From CAZKHG01 sp964552655 (GTDB taxonomy: Bacteria > Bacteroidota > Bacteroidia > Bacteroidales > Tenuifilaceae), in NCBI GenBank assembly GCA_964552655.1, contig CAZKHG010000001.1, positions 139,447-203,446 of the forward strand: a stretch of 64,000 nucleotides of DNA. The letters run 5' to 3'. The translations under genes were made by a program, and so were the position numbers. Within the stretch, counting starts at the first letter, position 1, and the number at the start of each line of letters is the position of its first letter. The notes under the pieces are model-generated. The model worked only from the letters and a program-made list of their open reading frames with translations. It was not told the DNA's origin and searched no databases. Below are positions 45,262 to 54,547 of the stretch, piece by piece.

Positions 45262-45290
45262 CTATAAAATAAAACCCTGATGGGGTTTTA
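45262..45290. terminator. Rho-independent terminator between psd and gcvP
   Basis: AAAACCC / GGGTTTT forms a 7-bp stem with a 5-base loop. On the minus strand it is followed by ATTTTATAG and is a good gcvP terminator; on the plus strand it can serve psd. An alternative longer pairing, CCCTGAT (45275-45281) with ATCAGGG (45298-45304), overlaps it. Confidence 0.75.
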
Positions 45291-45328
45291 AAACTCTATC
45301 AGGGTAAAATATAAATATTAAAGGGATA

Positions 45329-48196
45329 TTAGAGGTAATCCTCGATGGGTGCACAGGTACAAACCAGATTTCTGTCGCCATACCCCGAATCAATTTTGCT
45401 AACCATTGGCCAGAATTTATTTGATGCAATCCAGGCAAGAGGAAATGCTGCTTTTTGACGGCCATACGAATGCTTCCAATCATCACCGGTAACCTCAGGG
45501 GCAGTGTGTGGGGCATTTTTTACCACATTGTCAACCTTATCGGCATTACCTTCCCTAATTTCCTCAAGTTCTTTTTTAATGGCAATCAACGTTTCAACAA
45601 ACCTGTCAAGTTCCTGCTTTGATTCGCTCTCGGTTGGTTCAACCATGAGAGTTTCGTGAACCGGGAACGAAAGGGTTGGGGCATGAAAACCATAATCCAT
45701 TAAACGACGGGCTATATCGCCAGTTTCAACGTCGTAGGTTGCTTTAAAATGGTGACAATCGAGGATCATCTCGTGGGCCACCCTGCCGGATTCACCAGTA
45801 TAAAGTACCTCATAATACCCTTTTAGCTTAGCAGCCATATAGTTCGCATTTAAAATAGCCATTTTCGTAACCTTGGTCAACCCTTCCTCGCCAAGCATAA
45901 GAATATAACCGTAAGTTATCGGAAGAACGCTTGCACTCCCATACTGAGCGGCTGATACTGCAGTAATTCCTTTATCACCACCAACTTTCACAACCGGATG
46001 TGATGGCAGGAATTCAGCCAGGTGTTTGGCAACAGCTATTGGCCCAACACCTGGGCCGCCTCCACCATGAGGTATTGCAAATGTTTTGTGCAAATTCAAA
46101 TGACAAACATCAGCGCCAATCTCACCAGGACTAGTTAGGCCAACCTGAGCATTCATATTAGCTCCGTCCATATAAACTAATCCGCCATTCTTATGGATTA
46201 TATCCACCATTTCACGGATACGGCTTTCGAAAACACCGTGAGTTGAAGGGTAAGTAACCATGAAGGCAGAAAGATTTTCCTTATGCTGCTCAGCTTTAAT
46301 TTTTAAATCATCTACGTTGATGTTCCCTTTATCATCGCAAGCTATCACCACAACTTCCATTCCTGCCATTGCAGCACTGGCCGGGTTAGTTCCGTGAGCA
46401 GATGCAGGTATTAAAACAACCTTCCGATGGGTATCGCCCTTATTTATATGGTATTGGCGGATAACCATCAGACCAGCATATTCGCCAGCAGCACCGGAAT
46501 TTGGCTGCAACGAAACTGCTTCAAAACCGGTAATTTCAGCCAGAAATTTTTCCAAATCATGGATCATCTCCAGATAACCCTGAACCTGATCAACCGGAAC
46601 AAATGGGTGAATACCACCAAACTCAGCCCAACTTAACGGGAGCATCAACACAGCTGCATTCAACTTCATAGTGCAGCTTCCCAATGAGATCATGCTGTGA
46701 TTTAATGCGATATCCCTTCTTTCCAACTTTTTGATATAGCGCATCATCTCTGTTTCTGAGTGTAACATGTTGAAGACCTTTTCTGTAAGGTATTGGCTTT
46801 TTCGTTGCAGGTTCTGGGGCAAAGTGTTTGTTCCTGCTACTTCGGAAACAGGTGTTGCCTTTTTTCCAATTGCTTCAGCAAATATATTTATGATGCTGTT
46901 GATTTCTGCTAAAGAGGTGACTTCGTCAAAACTTAAACCAATTGAGCCATTTTGTTTGTATAAGAAATTCAGCTTTTGGGCGAGCGCTTTTTCTCTGATT
47001 GACTCAACTTTGACATTCGCCGGCAAACCAATCTCAATGGTATCAAAAAATGATCTTACATTCTGCGTATAACCCAGTTTAACCAGCTCATTGGCAACCA
47101 GAACGGCTGCACTGTGAACGTAAGTTGCAATACGTTTTATGCCCTCAGGACCATGATAAACAGCATACATTCCAGCCATTGTGGCAAGCAAAGCCTGAGC
47201 TGTACAAATATTTGAGGTTGCACGTTCGCGTTTAATGTGTTGTTCACGGGTTTGCAAAGCCATTCGCAGAGCTTTATTCCCATGACGGTCAACAGAAACC
47301 CCGATAATTCTGCCAGGCATACTGCGTTTAAAATCATCCCTGGTCGCAAAAAAGGCAGCATGGGGACCACCAAAACCCATTGGTACGCCAAATCGTTGGG
47401 TGGATCCAACCACTATATCTGCACCCCATTCTGCTGGTGGGACAATAAGTGCCAGACTCAGCAAATCTGCAATAGCAGTTACCATTACTCCGGCATCATG
47501 AGCCTTTTGTGTAAATGCCGAATAATCCCGAACAGTTCCTTTAGCTGATGGGTATTGTACAATTGCACCAAACTCAGCTCCGTTAAAGTTATATTCGCTA
47601 TAACAACCAGTTACTATTTTAATTCCAAGCGGGTTTGCCCGTGTTATAATAACCTCCAGGTTTTGCGGAAAAATATCCTGATCAACAAATAGTACATTTT
47701 TACCGTCTTTTACAGCCTGACGGCTTCTCAGGTTAAACATCATGATCATCCCTTCTGATGCAGCAGTAGATTCATCAAGTAATGAAGCATTGGCAATTGG
47801 CATGCCGGTTAAATCCATAACAACGGTTTGGAAATTGAGCAATGCCTCCAATCGCCCCTGGCTGATCTCTGCCTGATAAGGTGTGTAGGAAGTGTACCAC
47901 CCCGGGTTCTCAAAAATATTCCTGAGTATTACCGCTGGAGTAGCAGTTCGGTAATAGCCTAACCCAATAAATGAGCTGTAAACTTTATTTTTTGAGGCCA
48001 GCTCTTTAATTCTGCCAAGGTACTCATACTCAGAGAGCGGTAAGGGCAGATTGAGTGGCTTCTTTAACCTGATTGATGGTGGTACTGCCTGATTAATCAA
48101 CTCATCAAGGGTTGAAACCCCTATGACCTTTAACATCTCTTCAATTTCATTGTCGCGTGGACCAATATGGCGGGTTACAAAGGAATCTGTTATCAT
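45329..48196 (-). CDS. gcvP: Glycine dehydrogenase (decarboxylating), single-chain P protein
   Basis: A 955-residue homodimer-type P protein of the glycine cleavage system. It decarboxylates glycine with pyridoxal phosphate and passes the aminomethyl group to the H-protein lipoate. The N-terminal half starts FVTRHIGPRDNEIEEML; the C-terminal half carries the cofactor lysine in HLNLHKTFAIPHGGGGPG (Lys704). The gcvT and gcvH genes are not in the window. ATG start, with a TACTTTTG box 48 bases upstream. I see no glycine riboswitch in the 120 bases ahead of it. Confidence 0.96.
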   Translation of the reverse strand: MITDSFVTRHIGPRDNEIEEMLKVIGVSTLDELINQAVPPSIRLKKPLNLPLPLSEYEYLGRIKELASKNKVYSSFIGLGYYRTATPAVILRNIFENPGWYTSYTPYQAEISQGRLEALLNFQTVVMDLTGMPIANASLLDESTAASEGMIMMFNLRSRQAVKDGKNVLFVDQDIFPQNLEVIITRANPLGIKIVTGCYSEYNFNGAEFGAIVQYPSAKGTVRDYSAFTQKAHDAGVMVTAIADLLSLALIVPPAEWGADIVVGSTQRFGVPMGFGGPHAAFFATRDDFKRSMPGRIIGVSVDRHGNKALRMALQTREQHIKRERATSNICTAQALLATMAGMYAVYHGPEGIKRIATYVHSAAVLVANELVKLGYTQNVRSFFDTIEIGLPANVKVESIREKALAQKLNFLYKQNGSIGLSFDEVTSLAEINSIINIFAEAIGKKATPVSEVAGTNTLPQNLQRKSQYLTEKVFNMLHSETEMMRYIKKLERRDIALNHSMISLGSCTMKLNAAVLMLPLSWAEFGGIHPFVPVDQVQGYLEMIHDLEKFLAEITGFEAVSLQPNSGAAGEYAGLMVIRQYHINKGDTHRKVVLIPASAHGTNPASAAMAGMEVVVIACDDKGNINVDDLKIKAEQHKENLSAFMVTYPSTHGVFESRIREMVDIIHKNGGLVYMDGANMNAQVGLTSPGEIGADVCHLNLHKTFAIPHGGGGPGVGPIAVAKHLAEFLPSHPVVKVGGDKGITAVSAAQYGSASVLPITYGYILMLGEEGLTKVTKMAILNANYMAAKLKGYYEVLYTGESGRVAHEMILDCHHFKATYDVETGDIARRLMDYGFHAPTLSFPVHETLMVEPTESESKQELDRFVETLIAIKKELEEIREGNADKVDNVVKNAPHTAPEVTGDDWKHSYGRQKAAFPLAWIASNKFWPMVSKIDSGYGDRNLVCTCAPIEDYL

Positions 48197-48243
48197 TACT
48201 ATATATTTTAATGTTATTTGTAATTAAAATTCAATTTCTGGTG

Positions 48244-48251
48244 CAAAAGTA
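48244..48251 (-). promoter_or_regulatory. Putative -7 box of gcvP
   Basis: TACTTTTG on the minus strand matches TAnnTTTG, 48 bases before the gcvP ATG. Confidence 0.5.
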
Positions 48252-48316
48252 TAAAATGATTATGGTTTTTTTATTGAGAATTATCATTTTAGAAATGTTC
48301 TCTTCCTGTTTGTTTT

Positions 48317-48955
48317 TTAAACCAAAAAAGGGTTATGTTTCTTCTCTGCTCCTATTGTGCTTGATTCCCCATGTCCTGGATATAGGATAACATCATCACC
48401 AATAGGTAAAATTTTGTTTTTGATGCTTCTGATTATTGTCTCGTAATTTCCACCCTGTAGGTCGGTGCGACCAATAGACCCTTTGAAAAGGGTATCGCCT
48501 GTAAAAAGGATTTTATCCTGTTCGGCAAAAAAACAGACTCCACCCATTGTATGGCCTGGAGTATGGATCACCTTCAATCTTGTATTACCAAATTCAACAT
48601 GTCCACCATCATTCAAATTCTGGTCTATAACAGGGATTTCATCTACCGACAACCCAAACATCATGGCATGTTCAAAAGAAGATTCGAGCAGGGGCAATTC
48701 GTAGCTGTGCGCGAGGAAATCAACTTTGTACCTGCTCTTTAACGATGCAACTCCAAGTATATGATCAATATGGCAATGGGTGTTTATCAGGTATTTGATT
48801 TTTATTCTTTCAGTATCAATATATTCATTAAATCTATCCACCTCGTCCTGGGTATAACAACCCGCATCAATAATAACCCCTTGTTTAGTTTCGTCGGAAA
48901 CCAGGAATGTATTCTCCTGAAAAGGGTTAAAAACAAATTGTTTTAATTTTATCAT
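48317..48955 (-). CDS. Metallo-beta-lactamase fold hydrolase (glyoxalase II-like)
   Basis: 212 residues with the MBL metal motif THCHIDH (HxHxDH), then TPGHTMGGVCF, FTGDTLFKGSIGRTD and the terminal YPGHGESSTIGAEKKHNPF. This is the short glyoxalase-II-like group; such enzymes hydrolyse thioesters, but the substrate is not provable here. ATG start. It stands alone between gcvP and pcm. Confidence 0.9.
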   Translation of the reverse strand: MIKLKQFVFNPFQENTFLVSDETKQGVIIDAGCYTQDEVDRFNEYIDTERIKIKYLINTHCHIDHILGVASLKSRYKVDFLAHSYELPLLESSFEHAMMFGLSVDEIPVIDQNLNDGGHVEFGNTRLKVIHTPGHTMGGVCFFAEQDKILFTGDTLFKGSIGRTDLQGGNYETIIRSIKNKILPIGDDVILYPGHGESSTIGAEKKHNPFLV

Positions 48956-49102
48956 CTATTGATTGATCTTTAATTACCTGATTATATTTTAATTTCTGTG
49001 ATTTATGAGCTATTTACATCATAAATCCCTCTTCAAAACAATTTAATGTAGAACAAGTTTAATGTAGCAATGATTAGCCGGCAAAAAAATTCATTGTTAT
49101 GG

Positions 49103-49747
49103 TTATTGATTTGTCCCTTTGAGTAAGGGGACAAATATAAAACTCCCATGATGTGTTATTTTATTCTCAACCCGACTTACCTTTTGAAGCAGGGTCATTG
49201 TTTGTCCATTGCTTCCACCAACAGGAACGACAAGTTTTCCCCCAACCTCAAGCTGATCGATAAGCGCCTGGGGAATCTCAGGTGCGGCAGCAGTGATCAG
49301 AATATGCTTAAATGGCCCGTAGCTTGGCATCCCAGAATACCCATCGCCAAAGAAAAAATGCGCATGATACCCATGTTCTTCAAGCAATAATTTAGCCTTC
49401 AGGTATAGTTCCTTCTGGCGTTCAATGGTGTAAACCCGTGCGCCCATCTCTAAAAGCACAGCTGTTTGGTAACCCGATCCAGTGCCAATCTCCAGAACTT
49501 TATCCATTGGGTTAATATTAAGTAGCTGAGTTTGAAAGGCTACGGTATAAGGTTGTGAAATGGTTTGACCAGCACCAATAGGAAATGCAGCATCTTTATA
49601 AGCAAAGTTGATAAATCCACTCTCCATAAAATAATGCCGGGGAACTTTGCTAATGGCCTCCAAAACCCGCATATCACTTATGCCTTTTTCGCGAATCTCC
49701 TCAACAAGTTTTTTCCGTAACCCCTTATGCCTGTAGGTGTCCTGCAT
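49103..49747 (-). CDS. pcm: Protein-L-isoaspartate O-methyltransferase
   Basis: A 214-residue Rossmann methyltransferase that repairs isoaspartyl residues in damaged proteins using S-adenosylmethionine. Motifs: GAGQTISQPYTVAFQTQLL, VLEIGTGSGYQTAVLLEMG (motif I) and HILITAAAPEIPQALIDQL. Standard length. ATG start. The S-adenosylhomocysteine it makes would be removed by AhcY. Confidence 0.95.
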   Translation of the reverse strand: MQDTYRHKGLRKKLVEEIREKGISDMRVLEAISKVPRHYFMESGFINFAYKDAAFPIGAGQTISQPYTVAFQTQLLNINPMDKVLEIGTGSGYQTAVLLEMGARVYTIERQKELYLKAKLLLEEHGYHAHFFFGDGYSGMPSYGPFKHILITAAAPEIPQALIDQLEVGGKLVVPVGGSNGQTMTLLQKVSRVENKITHHGSFIFVPLLKGTNQ

Positions 49748-49897
49748 TATTAAAATCTATCTTTTATGAGTCACAAAGTAAATAGAAAAATCATATAAAA
49801 TGATTTTAACTTAATTTCTTTTAATAAAACGGTTATGAATAAATTTAACGGTCCCCAAGCACCCTGTTAATATGGGTTCAAAAATGTATCAGTGGTA

Positions 49898-51553
49898 TTA
49901 CCATTTGGCAACAAGCGGCATTCTCCGGCCAAAACCAAAAGCTTTGGAAGAAACCCTTAGTATAGGTGGTGCCTGATACCTCTTATATTCATTAACATTT
50001 ACGAGTCTGATAACCTTGTTCACGGTTACACTGTCGAACCCTTCCCTGATTATAGTCTCTGAATCTTTCTGTTCTTCGATGTACCTGAAAAGAATCTGAT
50101 CTAAAACATCATATTCCGGCAGAGAATCAGAATCTTTCTGGTTTGGTCTAAGTTCTGCCGATGGTGGTTTAATTAGGGTGTTCTGAGGGATTACTTCTCC
50201 ACTTTTGTTAATGAAATGTGCCAGTTTATAAACATCAGTTTTATAAACATCACCAAGCACGCTGAGGGCACCGCACATATCCCCGTATAATGTTCCGTAA
50301 CCAACAGCAGCTTCGCTTTTATTGGAAGTATTAAGAAGCAAATGTCCAAATTTATTGGAAAGTGCCATCAGCAGATTGCCCCTGATCCTCGCCTGCAAAT
50401 TCTCCTCGGTAATATCCTCGGTGGTATCTGCAAAAATGGTTGATAAGTTGTTGCGATAGCTTTTGAAAATTTCCTGAATATCAATGATATCATATCTCAC
50501 ATTCAATCTTGCAGCCAGGAGAATTGCATCATCAACAGAATGTTGCGAGGAATAAACAGAGGGCATTAATAGCACTCTTAGGTTTTCTTTTCCCAATGCT
50601 TTAACTGCCAGATCGAGGGTAACCGCAGAATCAATCCCTCCTGAAAGTCCAAGTGTGGCTTTGCTAAAACCGGATTTATGAAAATAATCGCGAATTCCTA
50701 GTACAAGTGCATCATGTATTCTGGAAATCTTAATACCCTCATCAAAACTAAAATCTCTTTCTGAATTAGATCCAATATCATCAAGAAAAAATGAAATAAA
50801 ATCCTCCTCAAAACTCTTTAGCTGAAGGACAACCTTTCCCGATGAGTTGAAAACTGCTGAACCCCCATCAAATATTATATCTGCGTTAGCCCCAACCTGG
50901 TTAACATAAATAACCGGTATTCCATACCTCAGAACATTGCCGGAAAAAACCTTTAACCTTCGCTCCTCAACATTATAAGAAAAGGGGGAGGCAGCAATGT
51001 TAATGATCAGCTCCGGATTCTGGGAAATTAATTTTTCCATTGGTGTGGTCTGGTACAACCTGCTTCGGGAAAACCTGGAGGAAACTGGTTGATCATCCCA
51101 AAGGTCCTCGCAGATTGTTAATGCAACTTTTTTCCCTTTGATGCTGGCAATGGTAAACTCTTGGTTTGGTTCAAAGTACCTGTACTCATCAAAAATATCG
51201 TATGTTGGTAAAAGCGATTTGTGATGTATGGATTCAATCCTCCCATTATTTAAAACATATGCAGAATTGTAAAGCAGTTTACCCCGTTTGTTGGGATTCA
51301 GACTTGGCGCTCCAACAATAGCAGTAATTCCCTCACAAAATGATGCAATGTGTTCAACGGTCTTAATACATTTATTCACAAAATCTTCCCTATCGAGCAG
51401 GTCGTGTGAAGGGTATCCACATACAGACAACTCCGAAAAAATTATAAGATCTACTGACTGTTCCCTGGCTCTAAGGATGTATTCAACAATTTTCTTAGCA
51501 TTGAACTCAAAATGGTTTACAATATAGTTTAGCTGAGCCAGAGCAACTTTCAT
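49898..51553 (-). CDS. nadE: Glutamine-dependent NAD+ synthetase
   Basis: 551 residues. The N-terminal nitrilase-type glutaminase has the triad Glu41 (FSELSVCGYPSHDLL), Lys112 (HHKSLLPTYD) and Cys148 (LTICEDLWDD). The C-terminal synthetase has the ATP-pyrophosphatase loop LSGGIDSAV at about 301-309. It amidates nicotinic acid adenine dinucleotide to NAD. ATG start, 11 bases after the outer-membrane protein gene. Confidence 0.96.
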   Translation of the reverse strand: MKVALAQLNYIVNHFEFNAKKIVEYILRAREQSVDLIIFSELSVCGYPSHDLLDREDFVNKCIKTVEHIASFCEGITAIVGAPSLNPNKRGKLLYNSAYVLNNGRIESIHHKSLLPTYDIFDEYRYFEPNQEFTIASIKGKKVALTICEDLWDDQPVSSRFSRSRLYQTTPMEKLISQNPELIINIAASPFSYNVEERRLKVFSGNVLRYGIPVIYVNQVGANADIIFDGGSAVFNSSGKVVLQLKSFEEDFISFFLDDIGSNSERDFSFDEGIKISRIHDALVLGIRDYFHKSGFSKATLGLSGGIDSAVTLDLAVKALGKENLRVLLMPSVYSSQHSVDDAILLAARLNVRYDIIDIQEIFKSYRNNLSTIFADTTEDITEENLQARIRGNLLMALSNKFGHLLLNTSNKSEAAVGYGTLYGDMCGALSVLGDVYKTDVYKLAHFINKSGEVIPQNTLIKPPSAELRPNQKDSDSLPEYDVLDQILFRYIEEQKDSETIIREGFDSVTVNKVIRLVNVNEYKRYQAPPILRVSSKAFGFGRRMPLVAKW

Positions 51554-51564
51554 GATGTTTGATG

Positions 51565-52233
51565 TTAGAAGTTGATGCCTACCCGTAACGATAACCCTGA
51601 AGTGGTAATAGAACCATGTCCCGCTTTAAAAGAATCTGTAAGGCCTCCATTATAGGTTACCCCAATTTGCAAGCTACTTGGACCACCTATTGAGTACTGA
51701 ATACCTCCTCCAATATAGTAATTTGCAAAAACCGGGTTGAATTGTTCGGTTGTTGTTTCCTTGTCAATACTTTGTGTCTTTTCCCATGAATACCCTTTTA
51801 ACCTGATATTGCCAGATATCCCAATGTTCCCATAAATTGTAACATAGCCAATCTCTATAGTTTTAAATTTAAACCCCAGTGGTACACTAATGTACTGACC
51901 TCTTAACCTGACATTTGACCCTGCATTTATGTAATAAATTGCATCTGTGGTAACAATACTATCCCCATTCTCATTGTATTTCAGGTTGCCTCCCATTGAA
52001 TTCATCGACAAACCTGATGTTATGGCATATCGCTCGGCAAAATACCTCTCAGCATTAAAACCAAAATTTAATGATAAAGTAGCCCCATTGGGACTAATAA
52101 TTTTGGTGTCGGAATTAAACCACGTTAGCTGTGGGTCAGCAAATATCCCAAATCGGAGCTGGCCAAACAAGTTCCCAGTTGCGAAAAAAGAGATGGTGGC
52201 AAAAACAAATAAAAATAACCTATAACGTCTCAT
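51565..52233 (-). CDS. PorT-like outer-membrane beta-barrel protein
   Basis: 222 residues starting at ATG 52233, which begins the signal peptide MRRYRLFLFVFATISFF...LFGQ (cleavage before LRFGIFADPQ). The mature part has about eight amphipathic strands with aromatic ends and finishes SLRVGINF, as in 8-stranded OMP_b-brl/PorT-family barrels. The 72-base upstream extension of the frame overlaps a promoter box. Specific membership in the type IX secretion machinery is not shown; many PorT-family paralogues are of unknown role. Likely cotranscribed with nadE. Confidence 0.78.
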   Translation of the reverse strand: MRRYRLFLFVFATISFFATGNLFGQLRFGIFADPQLTWFNSDTKIISPNGATLSLNFGFNAERYFAERYAITSGLSMNSMGGNLKYNENGDSIVTTDAIYYINAGSNVRLRGQYISVPLGFKFKTIEIGYVTIYGNIGISGNIRLKGYSWEKTQSIDKETTTEQFNPVFANYYIGGGIQYSIGGPSSLQIGVTYNGGLTDSFKAGHGSITTSGLSLRVGINF

Positions 52234-52262
52234 GTCAGTTGATCTTAGTTGAATATTGGACA

Positions 52263-52270
52263 CAAAAATA
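52263..52270 (-). promoter_or_regulatory. Putative -7 box of the PorT-like gene and nadE
   Basis: TATTTTTG on the minus strand matches TAnnTTTG, 30 bases before the ATG at 52233, supporting that start. Confidence 0.5.
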
Positions 52271-52350
52271 GCTAATTTAACATTGTTGATATGGAGGAGA
52301 ATCACAACTAATTCATAACAATTCCTAAAATTTATTAACTTTTATGCTTA

Positions 52351-52383
52351 TTTGTTCTTCTGTTTAATCTATTGCTAATTTTG
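52351..52383 (+). promoter_or_regulatory. Promoter of ispE
   Basis: TTTG at 52351-52354, a 21-base spacer, and TAATTTTG at 52376-52383, 18 bases before the ispE ATG. Both parts of the Bacteroidetes -33/-7 consensus are present, making this one of the best promoters in the window. Confidence 0.7.
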
Positions 52384-52400
52384 CATAAAACTATTTTTGA

Positions 52401-53237
52401 ATGATTTTATTCCCCAACGCAAAAATCAATATCGGACTTAACATTGTTTCACGCAGGAATGACGGGTTTCATGATATTGAAACTATCTTTTACCCACTAA
52501 AAGGTTTATGTGATATTCTGGAGGTTATATCTGATCCTGACCTCAAAGAGCCTTATGTTTTCACGCAAACCGGCCTAAGAGTTGATGGGGCCATTGAGAA
52601 TAATCTCTGCGTTAAGGCATACAAAATTTTGAGCGAATTTATTAAAATACCCCCGGTTAAAATTCATCTTCATAAACAAATTCCCTTTGGTGCCGGATTG
52701 GGCGGTGGCTCTTCCGATGGGGTTTTTACTTTATCCGCTCTAAATGCGTTGACAAAAAAACCTTTGCCCCACAATAAATTAATGGAAATTGCCTTGATGC
52801 TTGGCAGTGATTGTCCATTTTTTTTGATAAATACACCCTGTTTTGCTACAGGTAGAGGTGAAAAATTATATTCGGTGGAGGTAAACTTAAACGGCTACTT
52901 TTTTCTACTGGCAAAACCAAATATTAATGTTAATACAGGTAAAGCTTACTCATTATCAACACCTAAATCAACCAACCGAAAGCTGCCTGAACTTATCAAA
53001 TCAGATGTGAGTGATTGGACTGGTACCATAGTCAATGATTTCGAAAAAATAGTTTTTGAACTATTCCCTGAGATTGAAGATATAAAGAAAACGATGTATA
53101 AGCTTGGCGCAACCTATTCAGCCATGTCGGGCAGCGGATCAACCGTTTTTGGACTCTTCACAAAGAAGCCTGCTTTTGAAAATGCCTTTGAAAATTACTA
53201 TACTTTTTGCCAAAAACTTTTAACCCATTCAGGTTAA
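52401..53237 (+). CDS. ispE: 4-diphosphocytidyl-2-C-methyl-D-erythritol kinase
   Basis: A 278-residue GHMP kinase of the MEP isoprenoid pathway. Motifs: FPNAKINIGLNIVSRRNDGFHDI, the ATP loop IPFGAGLGGGSSDG, and C-terminal AMSGSGSTVFGLF. ATG start with a good promoter just upstream. The stop codon shares TTAA with the stop of the convergent permease gene. Confidence 0.95.
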   Translation: MILFPNAKINIGLNIVSRRNDGFHDIETIFYPLKGLCDILEVISDPDLKEPYVFTQTGLRVDGAIENNLCVKAYKILSEFIKIPPVKIHLHKQIPFGAGLGGGSSDGVFTLSALNALTKKPLPHNKLMEIALMLGSDCPFFLINTPCFATGRGEKLYSVEVNLNGYFFLLAKPNINVNTGKAYSLSTPKSTNRKLPELIKSDVSDWTGTIVNDFEKIVFELFPEIEDIKKTMYKLGATYSAMSGSGSTVFGLFTKKPAFENAFENYYTFCQKLLTHSG

Positions 53238-54478
53238 TCAAATTTTATGGTTTTATCAGGGCTGATTCTGGAAATAACCATGGACGGGACAACCAGCATT
53301 GATATTGTTATTACAAAGGTTCCCAGGTTTAGTAAAAGCAAATGTATGAGGTTAAGGTTGATGGGCACAGTTGAGAGGTAATAGCTGGCTTCATCGAGTT
53401 TCAATATGCCAAAATGTTGCTGTATCAAACAGATGGCCAAACCAACTAGATTCCCAAAGAACAAGCCCCTTAAGACAATATAGCCGGATTGAAACAGGAA
53501 GATTTTTCTGATTAATGGGTTCTCAGCACCTATTGCTTTTAAAACACCAATCATGTTGGTACGCTCCAGGATGATGATGAGCAAACCGGATATCATGTTA
53601 ATACCAGAAACAAAAAGCATAATAACAATCAGAACAATTGCATTCAAATCCTGCAAGCCCAACCAGTCGAAAATAGCTGTATATTTTTCTTTGATGTTTT
53701 GCACCTTTAACTTTGACCCATCCTCAAAAAAAACAAATCCGGCAATATCATCAACTGCCAACGCCAGCTGATCAACTTTATCAAAATCATCAACCAGCAG
53801 CTCAAAACCGGTAATCTGATCGGAAGCCCAACCATTAAGTTTCTGAATATGCTTGATATCGCCTAAAACAAAAACCTTATCGAATTCGACCATTTTGGTA
53901 TCGTAAATTCCTGATACTGTAAATCTTCTGGCCCGAGGAGGTTCCTGTACAAAATACATATCAAACTTATCCCCAACTTTCAGGTTCAATAGCAGAGAGA
54001 GTGTTTTGGATATAATTGTCTGATTGGTTGCAGAAGTATCTGAAACCCGAAAAACTTCTCCACCAATAAGGTTCTTTTTAAAAAAGCTCCAGTCAAAGTC
54101 GGGGCCTACACCTTTTAGCACAACGCCTTGAATATCTGTATCCGTTTTTATAATTCCTGGCTTCAGTGCGTAAACCTGCAGGTGCCGGATTCCCTTAATA
54201 GCCATAATCTGCGGGAGACATTCCTGGTTCTTGCTTATTGGCTTAGTTTCATAGGTTAGGTTATTGTCATAATTTGAAATCTGGATATGACTGCCAAACC
54301 CAATGGTTTTCTCGCTGATCTCCTTCTTGAAACCCATAACCACGGCAATGGCAATTATCATAATTGCCAGGCTTAGGGAAACTGCAACGGTGGTGATTCT
54401 TATAAAAGGACGTGAAAGATTAGCTGAGCCACTCTCGTGGTGCATTAAACGTTTGGCTATGAAATTCTCAACTTTCAA
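53234..54478 (-). CDS. FtsX/LolC-E-like ABC transporter permease
   Basis: A 414-residue permease with one N-terminal membrane helix (about 25-50), a periplasmic MacB-like domain, and three C-terminal helices (about 280-300, 325-345 and 375-395). FIAKRLMHHESG and GFGSHIQISNYD match the LolC/LolE group, which extracts lipoproteins from the inner membrane. No ATPase gene is adjacent, as is common in Bacteroidetes. The start is TTG at 54478, since the conserved FIAKR segment precedes the first ATG. The function is family-level inference. Confidence 0.85.
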   Translation of the reverse strand: MKVENFIAKRLMHHESGSANLSRPFIRITTVAVSLSLAIMIIAIAVVMGFKKEISEKTIGFGSHIQISNYDNNLTYETKPISKNQECLPQIMAIKGIRHLQVYALKPGIIKTDTDIQGVVLKGVGPDFDWSFFKKNLIGGEVFRVSDTSATNQTIISKTLSLLLNLKVGDKFDMYFVQEPPRARRFTVSGIYDTKMVEFDKVFVLGDIKHIQKLNGWASDQITGFELLVDDFDKVDQLALAVDDIAGFVFFEDGSKLKVQNIKEKYTAIFDWLGLQDLNAIVLIVIMLFVSGINMISGLLIIILERTNMIGVLKAIGAENPLIRKIFLFQSGYIVLRGLFFGNLVGLAICLIQQHFGILKLDEASYYLSTVPINLNLIHLLLLNLGTFVITISMLVVPSMVISRISPDKTIKFD

Positions 54479-54547
54479 AATATAAGGTTATTTACAATTT
54501 TGGTCAATTGACATCAATTCAATAAATATTACTTGAATTCGCGGCTA

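Noticed and set aside
48197..48316. Possible glycine riboswitch upstream of gcvP
   Set aside because: The 120-base leader has none of the conserved GGAGAG-type cores or tandem aptamer structure.
49043..49072. Direct repeat TTTAATGTAG, two copies 16 bases apart, upstream of the metallo-beta-lactamase gene
   Set aside because: Too short and AT-rich to distinguish from chance; no further copies seen nearby.
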